In this document: piece after piece, positions 33,949 to 43,800 of the stretch
Position numbering within the stretch: position 1 is the first letter of the stretch
Layout: every line of letters begins with the position of its first letter
Assembly (NCBI GenBank): GCA_964539305.1
Contig: CAZIIM010000004.1
Span: 1-64,000, forward strand
DNA length: 64,000 nucleotides
Direction of reading: 5' to 3'
From: CAZNUM01 sp964539305
Lineage (GTDB): Bacteria > Fidelibacterota > Marinisomatia > Marinisomatales > TCS55
Made by a program: the position numbers and the translations under genes
Notes under the pieces: generated by a model
What the model was told of the DNA's origin: nothing
Seen by the model: the letters and a program-made list of their open reading frames with translations, nothing else
The model's database searches: none

Positions 33949-34533
33949 TTACCAATCTTCATCTTCACTTTCATCGGATTCACACTCATAATCAGGATTT
34001 TTATGATGTTCTATCTGGGCATAAAATTTATCGTAATCAAATTCTTTATAACGGGGACTTTTTTCATTATGACAGACCAGACAATCTTCCGCAGTCGGTA
34101 AAATCAGACCCTTTTCAATCGCCAGGTCCTGATCACACATGATATCCTGTTTTCGGTATTTGTCCCCCGCACCATGACAGCTTTCACACTGGACCCCATT
34201 GGTCTTATCAAACTTTTTACCAAATTCCGCTTCAGGATCGTTATAACCGGTTACATGGCAGGTCAAACACTCCGGTGCATCTTTCGCCGGAACTTTTAAA
34301 CCCCATTCCTTGGCAATCTTATTTGCCTCATCGGTCGTCAGGGTTTCATACGCTTTCGCATGTTTACTTCCAGCCCAAACGCTGTACTGATCCCCCATAT
34401 CCGTTGTTTCGTGACAAACCTGACAGCGCTTTACACCGGCATAAATGTGCGATTTTTTAACGTTCTCCTGGCCGAATACGAACGCAACAGTAAGAAAAAC
34501 AATTCCCCCAATGTAGAAATACATCCTTTTCAT
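33949..34533 (-). CDS. Periplasmic tetrahaem cytochrome, c554 family, with acidic tail
   Basis: ATG 34533 follows AAAGGAGACAGCCCT. The 194-residue protein has a signal peptide (ending VFG-QE) and four CXXCH motifs (CQVCH, CLTCH, CESCHGAG, CLVCH) with the same spacing as the paralogue at 21950-22537. It ends in a strongly acidic tail (ESDESEDEDW), absent from the paralogue, which could dock to a basic partner. It sits at the head of the Qrc/ACIII-like operon, suggesting that it is the soluble partner of that complex. Confidence 0.87.
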   Translation of the reverse strand: MKRMYFYIGGIVFLTVAFVFGQENVKKSHIYAGVKRCQVCHETTDMGDQYSVWAGSKHAKAYETLTTDEANKIAKEWGLKVPAKDAPECLTCHVTGYNDPEAEFGKKFDKTNGVQCESCHGAGDKYRKQDIMCDQDLAIEKGLILPTAEDCLVCHNEKSPRYKEFDYDKFYAQIEHHKNPDYECESDESEDEDW

Positions 34534-34567
34534 AGGGCTGTCTCCTTTTACACCCAAGTGTATACGA

Positions 34568-34601
34568 GAGAGGGGGCAGGTATCCCCACCCCCTCTTTCT
34601 A
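34568..34601. other. G/C-rich hairpin between cytochrome genes
   Basis: AGAGGGGG and CCCCCTCT pair around a short GC-containing loop in the 107-bp gap between the dihaem gene (ending 34641) and the c554-like gene (starting 34533). No T-run follows on the minus strand, so it could be a partial terminator or an RNA-processing hairpin that tunes expression of the upstream and downstream parts. Confidence 0.45.
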
Positions 34602-34640
34602 CTTCAATCTATTTATTAAAGAACTTCTACCAGCGCGAGC

Positions 34641-35414
34641 TTAATTCGACTCTTGCGGCAGGCCATGAGCAGCGTAGGCCAGAATGTCAGCACAATCTTG
34701 GACACTCAGACCTTTATCCGCGATCATGCTGGGCATATCCGTCCCGGGCTGTCCCCACCGAATCTTGTGGAGCATTTCCCAAGGATTGTCATGGGCAAGA
34801 AAACCTACACCTTGAACACCACCGTCGTCTTCTTCAATATCCAGCGTGAGACCATCAGCACCATGACAGGTAACGCAGTTAGCTGTAAACAAGGTTTTAC
34901 CATTGACTGTATCGCCGGAAATGTTTCCATTTGCATCCACGTATTTACTGACATCGATTAATCCATCAATAATGAATTTGGTCAAATCAAGTACATCGTC
35001 GTCAGACAGTACAGCCGAAAAGTCATGATTTCCGCCTTCATCTTTGATGGCATCGAAAACATCGGTCTTGTCATTATTACGGGCATCCCACACGCCGGCA
35101 ATACCGGTATAGTGGGAACTGCCGGAGGCATAATGGCCGTCTTTACCAATGTAATCCCAACCGTGGCATTCTTTACACTGCCAGGTGGAAGCACCTGATT
35201 TTTGACCAACGGATGGATACAGTGGGTTTGTGGTTGTAGGCTCAGTGCCCCCGTTGATTTTCCACCATTTATCGTACATCAGACCACCGCGCTTGAGATC
35301 AGCATTACTCCAGTTCTTCTCTGCAAAATGCTTGGTGCTGCTTTTGGAGCAGCCGGTCAAGAGCAATGCAGACAGAACAACAGTAAATCCAATGATCTTT
35401 TGGTAATTCTTCAT
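34641..35414 (-). CDS. Dihaem c-type cytochrome lipoprotein
   Basis: The 257-residue protein has a lipoprotein signal (LLTGC, Cys22) and two cytochrome-c-like modules, each with one CXXCH: CKECH near residue 81 and CVTCH near 182. The second is followed by a DMPSM methionine that could be its axial ligand, typical of class I cytochrome c. The Trp-rich region before the first haem resembles dihaem cytochromes linked to respiratory complexes. It is the first minus-strand gene of the cluster, right behind the inverted repeat at 35452-35507. Confidence 0.85.
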   Translation of the reverse strand: MKNYQKIIGFTVVLSALLLTGCSKSSTKHFAEKNWSNADLKRGGLMYDKWWKINGGTEPTTTNPLYPSVGQKSGASTWQCKECHGWDYIGKDGHYASGSSHYTGIAGVWDARNNDKTDVFDAIKDEGGNHDFSAVLSDDDVLDLTKFIIDGLIDVSKYVDANGNISGDTVNGKTLFTANCVTCHGADGLTLDIEEDDGGVQGVGFLAHDNPWEMLHKIRWGQPGTDMPSMIADKGLSVQDCADILAYAAHGLPQESN

Positions 35415-35451
35415 CTGAATCTACTCCTTCACTTCATTTAGTTATAAATAC

Positions 35452-35507
35452 TATCAGATATCAATCAATTCGAAGCGATCAGACTACTAATTGATTGTAA
35501 CCTGATA
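35452..35507. promoter_or_regulatory. 56-bp interrupted inverted repeat, candidate operator of the cytochrome cluster
   Basis: The outer arms TATCAG/CTGATA and inner arms CAATCAATT/AATTGATTG are perfectly complementary and symmetrically placed, separated by 4 unpaired bases within each arm and an 18-base centre. It lies 38 bp upstream of the ATG at 35414 in AT-rich DNA, within reach of a promoter. It could be an operator bound by a dimer or pair of dimers, for instance the Rrf2 regulator. Confidence 0.6.
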
Positions 35508-35619
35508 ATTATATCCGAATATATAGTATTATAGGGAATCAATACAAGGAAAAAGTCAAATTAGTAGGCCATTATTTTCCTTGGATAGGGTCAAAAAAAT
35601 CGATGTGAACCCGCCTTTT

Positions 35620-36072
35620 TCAGACCGTTCCCCAGGATATAATCAGCAAGGTGATAATGGCCATTACAAGGCCGATCCAACGACTGCTTTCCAGCTTTGC
35701 CTGGTAATCTTTAACCTCCGCTTCAATTGAGCGGTAACTCAAAACCACCTGTGTTGTTTTCCCCTCCTCCGCCAGAACATCCTGACGGGCCAAATGAATA
35801 ATGTCGGACAACACAACAGCCTCAGAAGTTTTATTTCCTCCTTTAATAGTATCCTGCGGGAAATAACTAATCTGGTGCCAACCGGGAGCCACTTGAACGG
35901 GTTCCTTAATGGGAGTTGTTCCTACCGGCTGTCCATCCAGATAGATCGGCACACTATCCGTATCACAAATAATTTTTAATGCTGTAATGGGTCCCGGACT
36001 TTCGGACCAGGTTATTTCCTGTCCGGTCACAATACAGGTCAATAAAAGTACAAGGAGTGGGCTATATCTCAT
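35620..36072 (-). CDS. PEGA-domain exported protein with C-terminal membrane helix
   Basis: The ATG 36072 overlaps the dnaG stop (ATGA) and opens a signal peptide (LLVLLLTCIVTG-QE); in-frame codons further upstream lie in dnaG. The 150-residue protein has a PEGA domain at about 30-85 (IYLDGQPVGTTPIKEP, PGWHQISYFP), a polar helix and one transmembrane segment at the end (GLVMAIITLLIISW). PEGA domains are beta-sandwich surface modules of unknown ligand. Coupling to dnaG is probably positional only. Confidence 0.8.
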   Translation of the reverse strand: MRYSPLLVLLLTCIVTGQEITWSESPGPITALKIICDTDSVPIYLDGQPVGTTPIKEPVQVAPGWHQISYFPQDTIKGGNKTSEAVVLSDIIHLARQDVLAEEGKTTQVVLSYRSIEAEVKDYQAKLESSRWIGLVMAIITLLIISWGTV

Positions 36073-37817
36073 GCCTCTGATCCCAACTTTTGCTGAAGTT
36101 TTGCCACCTGTCTTAATAAATCCGTGGGATCCTTCCCCGCCGTTTCCAGGTCCCTGATTTTCAGCCTCAGTTCCCGGATTTCCTCTTTTATAGGCTGTTG
36201 TTTCAGAGTACGTAAACAATCCTGGGCCAACTGTAATGTATTGACTAATTGATCTGATTCCATCAGAATTTTAGTAACAATATCTCGCTCCCGGGCCGTC
36301 TCAAAATGGCTCACCAGTTCGGAGGGGTCAACTTCTATGGAACGGACCAGAATCTGAGCAATCTGTTTTAACAGATCTTCCTGGATCAGCTTGAGGTCCA
36401 GGTTTTCTTTTACATAGGCTTTGGCCTCCTTATCGTCTCCCGCTAACACTTGTACCAATGCCAATTCAGCTTTGGCGGTGGTAGAGGTGAATAATTCCAG
36501 GTCCAGTCGAGGTGGGGACGCCTCTGGTTGAGGCCGTTGCCTTTTGCCCTGTTGTTTGAAGAGCTGAATGATTTGACCCTCATCCACTCCCAGGACCTGG
36601 GATAATTTCTTGAAAAAATCACCCTGGATGATGGGGTCATTCACTTCCACAATTTCACTGAGAATATCTTTTATGAGAGCGGACTTCTCAGTCGATGTTC
36701 GGGAATTCAGATCCAGAATGTTCAGGTGGAAATCCAGTAGCGAGGTGCCATTAGCCATAGCTTTCCGGAAAGACTCTGCACCTTCTTTTTGAACCCACTC
36801 GTCAGGGTCCATACCTTCTGGAATGGGGATCACCAGTGGTTCCACTCCGCCCTTCAATAGGCTGTATCCCGCCCTTAGAGTGGCCTGAATGCCTGCATCA
36901 TCCCCATCGTACGCCAGATAGACTCTGGAGGTTATTTTACGGATCTGATAGGCATGACGATCGGTGAAAGCGGTCCCGGAAACAGCAACCACATTTTTAA
37001 GACCGGCCTGAAAGAGTTGAATGAGATCAGTATATCCCTCCACCAGAATAGCGGCCTGCTCCTTGCGGATCGCTTCCCGACTTAAGTGAATCCCATAAAA
37101 AACGTCACTTTTATGATAGAGGGGTGTTTCAGGGGAATTCACGTATTTGGCCCCCTCTTCCGAACCGAAAATCCGCCCCCCAAATGCAATGACCTTCCCG
37201 GAGGAATTACTGATCGGGAACAGGATCCGACCCCGAAAACGGTCATAGTAATTACCATTTGATTTACCAAATAAACCGCATTTCTCCAGGACTTCGGTCG
37301 AGAAGCGGTTCGGACGAACAGCCTCCAGTAAAAACTGATTTCTGTCCGGGGCAAATCCGATTTTAAAAAGGGAGAGCATTTCCCGGCTCAATCCCCGATT
37401 TAACAGGTAGGTCAAGGCATCCTTCCCCCGCTCCGAAAACAGAGTTTTGTGGTAGATCTCGGTGGCCAAACGGTGGATTTCATAGAGGGCTGAAAAAAAT
37501 TCACGGCTGTCATCGCTTCCGGTAAATTCAACCGGAATTCCCAGTTCGGCACCCAGTTGTTTAACGGCGTCCACAAAACTGACTTTTTCAAATTCCATAA
37601 TAAAATTAATGGCATTGCCCCCGGCTCCACATCCAAAACAATGGTAGATTCCTTTATCCGGTGCCACACTGAAGGAGGGAGTTTTTTCATGATGGAAGGG
37701 ACAAATGCCAAAATAATTCCGGCCGCGTTTTTTCAGATTCACATGCCGCGAGACAACCGCCAGGATATCGGCACTGTCTCGAATGCGATCGATTGTTTCA
37801 GGGGGAATTTTAGCCAT
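36069..37817 (-). CDS. dnaG: DNA primase
   Basis: The enzyme makes RNA primers at the replication fork. The 582-residue protein has the N-terminal zinc site C39, H42, C60, C63 (CPFHHEKTPS, CFGCG), the RNA-polymerase-like core (VIAFGGRIF) and a Toprim domain (VEGYTD near 257-262 and YDGDDAG near 305-311). A C-terminal helicase-binding helical region is present but divergent. The full length matches bacterial DnaG. The cvpA gene upstream overlaps its start by 8 bp. Confidence 0.95.
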   Translation of the reverse strand: MAKIPPETIDRIRDSADILAVVSRHVNLKKRGRNYFGICPFHHEKTPSFSVAPDKGIYHCFGCGAGGNAINFIMEFEKVSFVDAVKQLGAELGIPVEFTGSDDSREFFSALYEIHRLATEIYHKTLFSERGKDALTYLLNRGLSREMLSLFKIGFAPDRNQFLLEAVRPNRFSTEVLEKCGLFGKSNGNYYDRFRGRILFPISNSSGKVIAFGGRIFGSEEGAKYVNSPETPLYHKSDVFYGIHLSREAIRKEQAAILVEGYTDLIQLFQAGLKNVVAVSGTAFTDRHAYQIRKITSRVYLAYDGDDAGIQATLRAGYSLLKGGVEPLVIPIPEGMDPDEWVQKEGAESFRKAMANGTSLLDFHLNILDLNSRTSTEKSALIKDILSEIVEVNDPIIQGDFFKKLSQVLGVDEGQIIQLFKQQGKRQRPQPEASPPRLDLELFTSTTAKAELALVQVLAGDDKEAKAYVKENLDLKLIQEDLLKQIAQILVRSIEVDPSELVSHFETARERDIVTKILMESDQLVNTLQLAQDCLRTLKQQPIKEEIRELRLKIRDLETAGKDPTDLLRQVAKLQQKLGSEA

Positions 37818-38358
37818 GTTTATCCCCCGACGGCTGACCCAATAATTGTTGAATATATTCCTGACCCCGCTTTAACGGATCATCCCAGTTGAATACAGCT
37901 ACAATCTGTTTCCGAACCTGAATCAAATGAGCCGCCAGCTGGGATTCTTTTTGTATGATCAGCATTGTTTTATTCCCAGGAAATAATTCGGTGAACCAGA
38001 AAAACATGGCCACCACCAGGGTTCCCTTCAACAGACCGAAAAGAGTTCCCAACGAGCGGTTCACCCACGAAGCTCCACCTGAAAGAAATAACAGGCTGAA
38101 CAATCGCGTCAACAGCCGCACCAAGAAAAGGACCATCGAAAAAATAAGAGCATAGCAGAATGTAAAAGTAACCCATGAATCTACAGGAGACCATTTTAAA
38201 AAAAGTTTGGCCAAATCCACATAAAACCGAAGGGCAAAAACAGAAGCGAGCGCTAATCCCAGCAACCGGCCCGATTCTTCAATGAATCCACGGCGAAAAC
38301 CCAGCACAGCCATCACCAGAATGAAAAAACCAGCGAGGGCGTCAATGAAAGGTACCAT
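37810..38358 (-). CDS. CvpA-family membrane protein
   Basis: The 182-residue protein has four membrane segments in the CvpA pattern: an N-terminal IDALAGFFILVMAVLGFRRGF helix followed by EESGRLLGL, then helices around 60-80 and 100-120. It has a cytoplasmic C-terminus with RKQIVAVFNW. CvpA proteins are needed for colicin V production and envelope homeostasis in some species; the molecular role is unsettled. It overlaps the start of dnaG. Confidence 0.85.
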   Translation of the reverse strand: MVPFIDALAGFFILVMAVLGFRRGFIEESGRLLGLALASVFALRFYVDLAKLFLKWSPVDSWVTFTFCYALIFSMVLFLVRLLTRLFSLLFLSGGASWVNRSLGTLFGLLKGTLVVAMFFWFTELFPGNKTMLIIQKESQLAAHLIQVRKQIVAVFNWDDPLKRGQEYIQQLLGQPSGDKHG

Positions 38359-38415
38359 GGGAATGACTTAATACCGGGGTAACAGCAGAAGCATTGCTGG
38401 ATCTGTTACCAACCG

Positions 38416-38859
38416 TTACCCTAGCAATTCGCGGACCAGTTTCTGGGCCAGTTTCCCGTCGATTCGCCCTTGCCCCCGCTTCATCACTTCCGGCATCACT
38501 TTGCCAATGTCAGACATGGACTTTGCCCCCGTCTCTTCGATAACCTTTTTTACGATTGAGCGGATTTCTTCTTCATCCAAACCTTTCGGCAAATAAGCTG
38601 ACAACAGGTTGACTTCTGCTTCCTCCGCCCGGGCCAAATCTTCACGTCCTCCTTGGCGAAACATTTGAATGGACTCCTTCCGCTGCTTCACCAGTGTCTG
38701 TAATACCTTAATCTCCTCCTCCGCTTTCAGAGGCTGTCGATTGGCAATCTGACGATCCTTAAGCTTGGATAAAATTGATCTGAGGGCTACAACCTTATCC
38801 TTTTCCCCCGCTTTCATGGCTGCATACATGTCTTTCTGAATTTGATTCGACAAACTCAT
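38416..38859 (-). CDS. yqeY: GatB/YqeY-domain protein
   Basis: The 147-residue protein covers the whole YqeY family: an N-terminal helical bundle (MYAAMKAGEKDKVVALRSILSKLK is its start region) and a C-terminal GatB-like tail (MSDIGKVMPEVMKRGQGRIDGK). The tail domain in GatB binds tRNA; the stand-alone protein probably influences tRNA-dependent amidation, but its role is not established. GGAGGTACC precedes the ATG. Confidence 0.9.
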   Translation of the reverse strand: MSLSNQIQKDMYAAMKAGEKDKVVALRSILSKLKDRQIANRQPLKAEEEIKVLQTLVKQRKESIQMFRQGGREDLARAEEAEVNLLSAYLPKGLDEEEIRSIVKKVIEETGAKSMSDIGKVMPEVMKRGQGRIDGKLAQKLVRELLG

Positions 38860-38908
38860 GGTACCTCCGGAGTAAGCATCAATTTAATCCACCTGGTGTA
38901 TCTTGACA

Positions 38909-39742
38909 TCAGAGTCGGTCAATCCGTTTCATTGCAACCAGCAAACGGTCCTGATCCGATTCAAACCCAATAAAACGCCGGCCCATTTTTTTGGCAATTA
39001 CACCCACACCACCGGCGCGCATAAAAGGATCCACCACCCAATTCAGTTTAAAACTGCTAGTGTTCATGATTCTCTGAATGAGTGACTCCGGCTTATCACC
39101 GGGCATCTTCCCCAAATCCTTTCCCCCCACATCCAGGATATCCCCCCAAAAATTATTGGAGGAACCCGTACTTAACGGGTCTTCCAAAACATTCCCTCCG
39201 CGGTAGGCCGCCTGTCGGTTGAACATAAAATCCCTGGTTTTGGTAGCAAACCAGATATCGGACAAGTGATTGGGCCAAATCCGTTGCCCCGGCTGATCAT
39301 GAGCCCGACGATTCGGCCAGGTGATGCGCGTCTGAACTTTAAAATGATTACTGAGAAGGGCGTGATACATACCGGAGTAACGCCACCCTGTGATTAAATA
39401 AATGGAACCCGTATTTTTCAGTACCCGGTAGCTTTCATCCAGCCAGTGTTGATTCCATTCATAATATTCCTGTATCGTCATCTGAGCCCCCCGGTCACCA
39501 ACATGGCGCCACGGGGATTCCGGCGGATCTGTAATTATTAAGTCAATAGAGTCCTCCGGGAGAAGTTTTAGTCCCTCCAATCCTAATCCAAGATACAGTC
39601 CTTCCCGGAGTTCTTCTTCTCCCCGGTCCATGTCTTCTACCTTCTGGATTGCCGGTAAATAGCGATTCAGATCTGATATCGTTAAACCGGAGAAGGCCTC
39701 CAGGGGATTGGTGAATAGGGGCTCTTTATGTTCTAAAGCCAT
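38909..39742 (-). CDS. Orphan DNA methyltransferase (N4-C/N6-A type) with altered catalytic motif
   Basis: The 277-residue protein has the beta-class order: catalytic motif IV first (ITDPPESPW at about 70-78) and the SAM-binding motif later (VVDPFMRAGG at about 240-249, then GRRFIGFESD). The usual DPPY/DPPW/DPPF is DPPE here, placing an acidic residue where the aromatic that stacks on the flipped base normally sits. No restriction enzyme gene is next to it. It may be a regulatory methylase of altered specificity or an inactive or otherwise specialised form. Confidence 0.82.
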   Translation of the reverse strand: MALEHKEPLFTNPLEAFSGLTISDLNRYLPAIQKVEDMDRGEEELREGLYLGLGLEGLKLLPEDSIDLIITDPPESPWRHVGDRGAQMTIQEYYEWNQHWLDESYRVLKNTGSIYLITGWRYSGMYHALLSNHFKVQTRITWPNRRAHDQPGQRIWPNHLSDIWFATKTRDFMFNRQAAYRGGNVLEDPLSTGSSNNFWGDILDVGGKDLGKMPGDKPESLIQRIMNTSSFKLNWVVDPFMRAGGVGVIAKKMGRRFIGFESDQDRLLVAMKRIDRL

Positions 39743-39823
39743 GGGAAAATTTAGACCAGTAACACGTTATAAAACATGAATTCCGTTTCGGCTATCAAGG
39801 GTCTAAATTCTGATTACGGATCA

Positions 39824-40249
39824 ATGCCTCAACATACAAAAAAGAAAGTATTATTTATCTGTACCGGAAACTCCTGCCGATCCCAGATGGCGGAGGGATT
39901 ATTACGCCACCTGGCCGGGGATCGCTTTCAGGTGTACAGCGCCGGAACCCATCCTTCCCGGGTCCACCCCATGAGTATTGCCGTCATGTCTGAAATCGGA
40001 ATTGATATTTCCAGCCATACATCCGACCCCATTGATTCCTACCTCCACGCTGGAATTGATATTGTCATTACCGTATGCGATCAGGCCAACCGTCTTTGTC
40101 CCACCTTCCCCGGGGAGGTGGAAAGAATCCACTGGGGCATTGACGACCCTTTCCGGAATTGGGATTTCAACCCCGCACATTTAAAACCCCACCGCGAGAC
40201 CCGGAATATTATTCAAAACCATATCGAGGAGTTCCTGAAAACCCATTAA
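39824..40249 (+). CDS. arsC: Thioredoxin-type arsenate reductase (LMW phosphatase fold)
   Basis: I start at ATG 39824, because the family begins two to eight residues before the KKVLFICTGNS strand; ATG 39776 would add 16 unusual residues. The P-loop C13-x5-R19 (CTGNSCRS) and the two resolving cysteines C85 and C92 (VCDQANRLC, spacing 7) form the relay of the S. aureus type enzyme that reduces arsenate to arsenite. The DDPF loop with the general acid is present. No arsenic efflux pump or ArsR is next to it. A tyrosine phosphatase role is less likely given the extra cysteines. Confidence 0.88.
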   Translation: MPQHTKKKVLFICTGNSCRSQMAEGLLRHLAGDRFQVYSAGTHPSRVHPMSIAVMSEIGIDISSHTSDPIDSYLHAGIDIVITVCDQANRLCPTFPGEVERIHWGIDDPFRNWDFNPAHLKPHRETRNIIQNHIEEFLKTH

Positions 40250-40371
40250 ATAAAAAGTATAAATTCCCCCAGCGACAGTTAATTCATTTAAAATCTATGC
40301 GCTAAATAAAAGTATATATTCTTTCTTTTGAACTTGTTTATATTTATCCCTGAAAGGAGTTATTTTAATTT

Positions 40372-40833
40372 ATGTCAAACATCGCTAAAGTTCTAAAAAG
40401 TGAGATCAGCCGGTTATCGCGGAAAGAGATTCGCGCCACTGTTACTCCCTTTGTGAAACAACTCCGGGACCTGAAAAGAGTGATTCGCGCTCAGAACCAG
40501 CGTCTTCAGGAATTGGAGCGGGCGTTAGCTGGTAAAGTCGACAAACAGGATACCGGCCAGATCCAGCCGGAACTGGTAAAAGATAAACCATCTCAACGTA
40601 TACGCACCTCCCCGGAATCGATTAAACGCCATCGCAAGCGCCTGAAACTATCCCAGAAAGATTTCGGTTTATTGCTGGGGGTCAGCACTTTAACCGTCAG
40701 TAAATGGGAAACAGGTCATGCTAAACCGCGGGGGCGAAATAAGGAAGCCTTCGCTCTGGTGCGTCAGATGCGTCCAAGGGAAGCTCGGGCACGCTTGGAA
40801 AAAATACAGGGAGTCGCCGAAACAGAATCCTGA
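40372..40833 (+). CDS. Coiled-coil plus XRE helix-turn-helix DNA-binding protein
   Basis: The 153-residue protein starts at ATG 40372 after AAAGGAG. Residues about 5-55 form a basic helical or coiled-coil region (RDLKRVIRAQNQRLQELERAL), followed by a linker. A helix-turn-helix of the XRE/Cro type lies at about 85-125 (LKLSQKDFGLLLGVSTLTVSKWETG), with a conserved-looking RGRNKEAF tail. It probably regulates transcription; the target is unknown. It converges on dnaE2, with only 18 bp between stops. Confidence 0.8.
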   Translation: MSNIAKVLKSEISRLSRKEIRATVTPFVKQLRDLKRVIRAQNQRLQELERALAGKVDKQDTGQIQPELVKDKPSQRIRTSPESIKRHRKRLKLSQKDFGLLLGVSTLTVSKWETGHAKPRGRNKEAFALVRQMRPREARARLEKIQGVAETES

Positions 40834-40851
40834 TTCCCGCCTGGGAATGTT

Positions 40852-43800
40852 TCAACCCATAACAACTTTTGAATCCGGGACTGTTCTGTTCCCAAACTTC
40901 TGACTCTGCTGTACTTTCCGTACCACCGCTGGTAAACTGCCCAGTTTTTCAATCGTCACTGTAATGACTCCAAACGACTGCTCTACCTTCCCCCGCAGGA
41001 TAAACAGCGTTTCCCACAACAACAGGTCTCCATACTTTTGGAAGGCTTCAGGAAAAAGGACACCCTCGTAAATATCCGTTTCATCCTCCAGGGTAATAAA
41101 TTCCATCGGATCTCCGGTTTCAATGGTTCGGGTCTCTTTGCGGGTAATATAAACACCTGCCAGGTAAACCGTTTGTCCCACCAGACGGGGCAAATCCCGG
41201 GCTTTTCGTACCCGCCCCTTCAATGCAGACAGATAAGGCTGTAACGGGTGTTCCGAAATGGGGAAACCAAACGCCTTTATTTCCAAGGCGCGCTTCTCCG
41301 TTTTACTAAAGGGCTCCCCTTCCGAAAGGGCGGGGGGTATTTCACCCCGGTAAAGGGGTATTTCTGCTGCCTCCAGTTCACCGTTCTTGGATTTCTGACC
41401 CAGGCAGAAATGCAGCACTTCATAGGCCACCTGGCGGTGGGATAATCCAGGGGTCAGATTTGTCAGAGCCCCGGCATTGGTAAGAGCCATGGCATCGGCC
41501 AGATCCAATTCTGTCCGCAGGAGAAAATCAGCCAGAGAGGTGAATTCACCTGCTTTCCGTTCCTCCAGAATCGTTTCGATCGCCGCCTTCCGCAAACCGG
41601 AAATACTCATTAACCCCATGCGGATCCGGTTTTCCTTTCCCTTATACTCCCGATTACTGTCGTTCACATCAGGGGGGAGGATTTTAATTCCCCAACGGCG
41701 GGCTTCGCTGAGATAGGCATAGGTGGAATAAAAACCGCCCTGATTGGAAATCACGGCCGCCAGAAATTCAGCCGGATAATGTGCCTTCAGATAAGCACAG
41801 GTAAAGGAGAGCATGGCATAGGAGGCGGAATGGGGTTTACAAAACGAATACCCTACAAAGGATTTAATCATATCCCAGACTGCATCAATCAGTTTTGGTT
41901 CATAACCCCGATGGTGGGCCCCGGCATAGAATTTTTTCTGCCACCCTGGAATTAGGTGTTGCATGGAATCCCGACTCATTGTCTTCCGGAGTGCCTCTGC
42001 TTCAGCGTAGGAAAACCCGGCCAGCACCCGGGCCGCCAGAGAGACCTGCTCTTCATACACCATAATACCATAACTCTCATCCAGAAAGGCCAGATCCGGA
42101 TGCAGGGGTTCCCATTTTTGACCGTGGATCCGTTCCAGGAGTATGGTAATAAAACGATTCGCCGCCGGCCGGATAATGGAGGAATAAATCACCACATGCT
42201 CAAAATCCACTACCCCCGCCTTGCTCAACAGCTGCCGGGTAGCCGGACTCTCAATATAGAATATTCCCATTGTTTTCCCCTCCTTCATAAGCGTCGCCGT
42301 ACGAGAATCCTCCACCGGTTGAATGGTATGATAATCCAGATAGCTGGTATCGGCCGTACCCTGACCATAATTCAGATGAATCTGCCGGATTGTATCCCGC
42401 ACCACCGCCAGACTGCGGTTCCCCAGGATATCGATCTTCAGTAACCCTGCGTCTTCCACCTGATCCTTTTCCCACTCCACAATCTGGACACCTTTAGGCG
42501 CCGTTAATACAGGGACATATTTCCGGATTTCATCCGGCACAATTACCACCCCTCCCGGATGGACCGAGGGATAACGGAACACCCCAATGATTTTTTCGCT
42601 CTGGCGAATAATCTCCAACAGCGTGTCATCGAGATCCATATTGGCAAACCGGGGATCGGTCTTCACCCAGCGGACCAGATCCCGCCGGGAGCTGTACCAG
42701 CCGATTCGCTTGGTGATACTCTTAATCTCCTCATTGGAAAGACCGTACACCTTGGCCACTTCCCGGATAGCGGACCGGGGTTTCAAAAACACCTGACTAG
42801 CCACCATGGCTGTCCGCTCCTTGCCGTATTTTTGAAAAATGTACTCCAGAATGCGGTCCCGCTCATCCCAGGGAAAATCCACATCAATATCGGGCATATT
42901 GATCCGCTCCGGATGGATAAACCGCTCAAACTGCAATTGATATCGAATCGGATCCACCTGGGTAATAAAGAGACAATAACTCACAATGGAAGCGGCTGCC
43001 GAGCCCCGACCGATTGTAGCCCGGGTTTGCTGTACAATATCCTGGACCACCAGAAAATAAGGGGCAAAGCCTTTCCGCATGATCAAATCCAGTTCATACT
43101 CTATCCGTCCCTTGATGGCCGGTGAAAGGGACCCATACCTCCGCTGGGCACCGGCATAAACCTGCTCCTGCAACTCCCGATTTGCCCGACGGGTAGCTTT
43201 CAACGATAAGTGGGGGAATATTGTATTGACAAACGACCAGTCCGTTTTACAGCGCTCCGCCAAGTACACACTGTTATTCACCGCCTCCAGACTGTTTGGA
43301 AATAGATCAATCATTTCCTTTTCACTCCGAAACCAGTGATCCTCCGACTTGCACAAATCCGGCGTAATGGCAGAGAGAACGGTATTCATATCGATTGCCC
43401 GGAGAATCCGGTGCGTTTCAACTTCTTTCGGCGTCAGAAAGTACACATCTCCCGTCGCCACGATTTCAAGGTTGAATTTCCGGGCCAAATCATGACCCTG
43501 CCGTTCCGGAATTCCCGGGCGTAACTCTACAAACAGATGTGAATTGGGAACCCGGTGAGCCAACCGTCTCAATACCGGTTCCTGATATGCCAGTACAAAT
43601 AAACCGGCGAGTTTGTCTGCCAGTATATCCACTGGGGACATGTCCTCACTAGCATGAACTGCAGAGACCGCCCGGCAGAGATTTTCATAACCCGTTTGAT
43701 TCTCCACCAGAACCACTACCTCTTCTCCACCCCCCATCAGGTTTACACCGGCAATGGGATAAATTCCGGCAGCATGGGCATGCTGTACAAACCGCACGAA

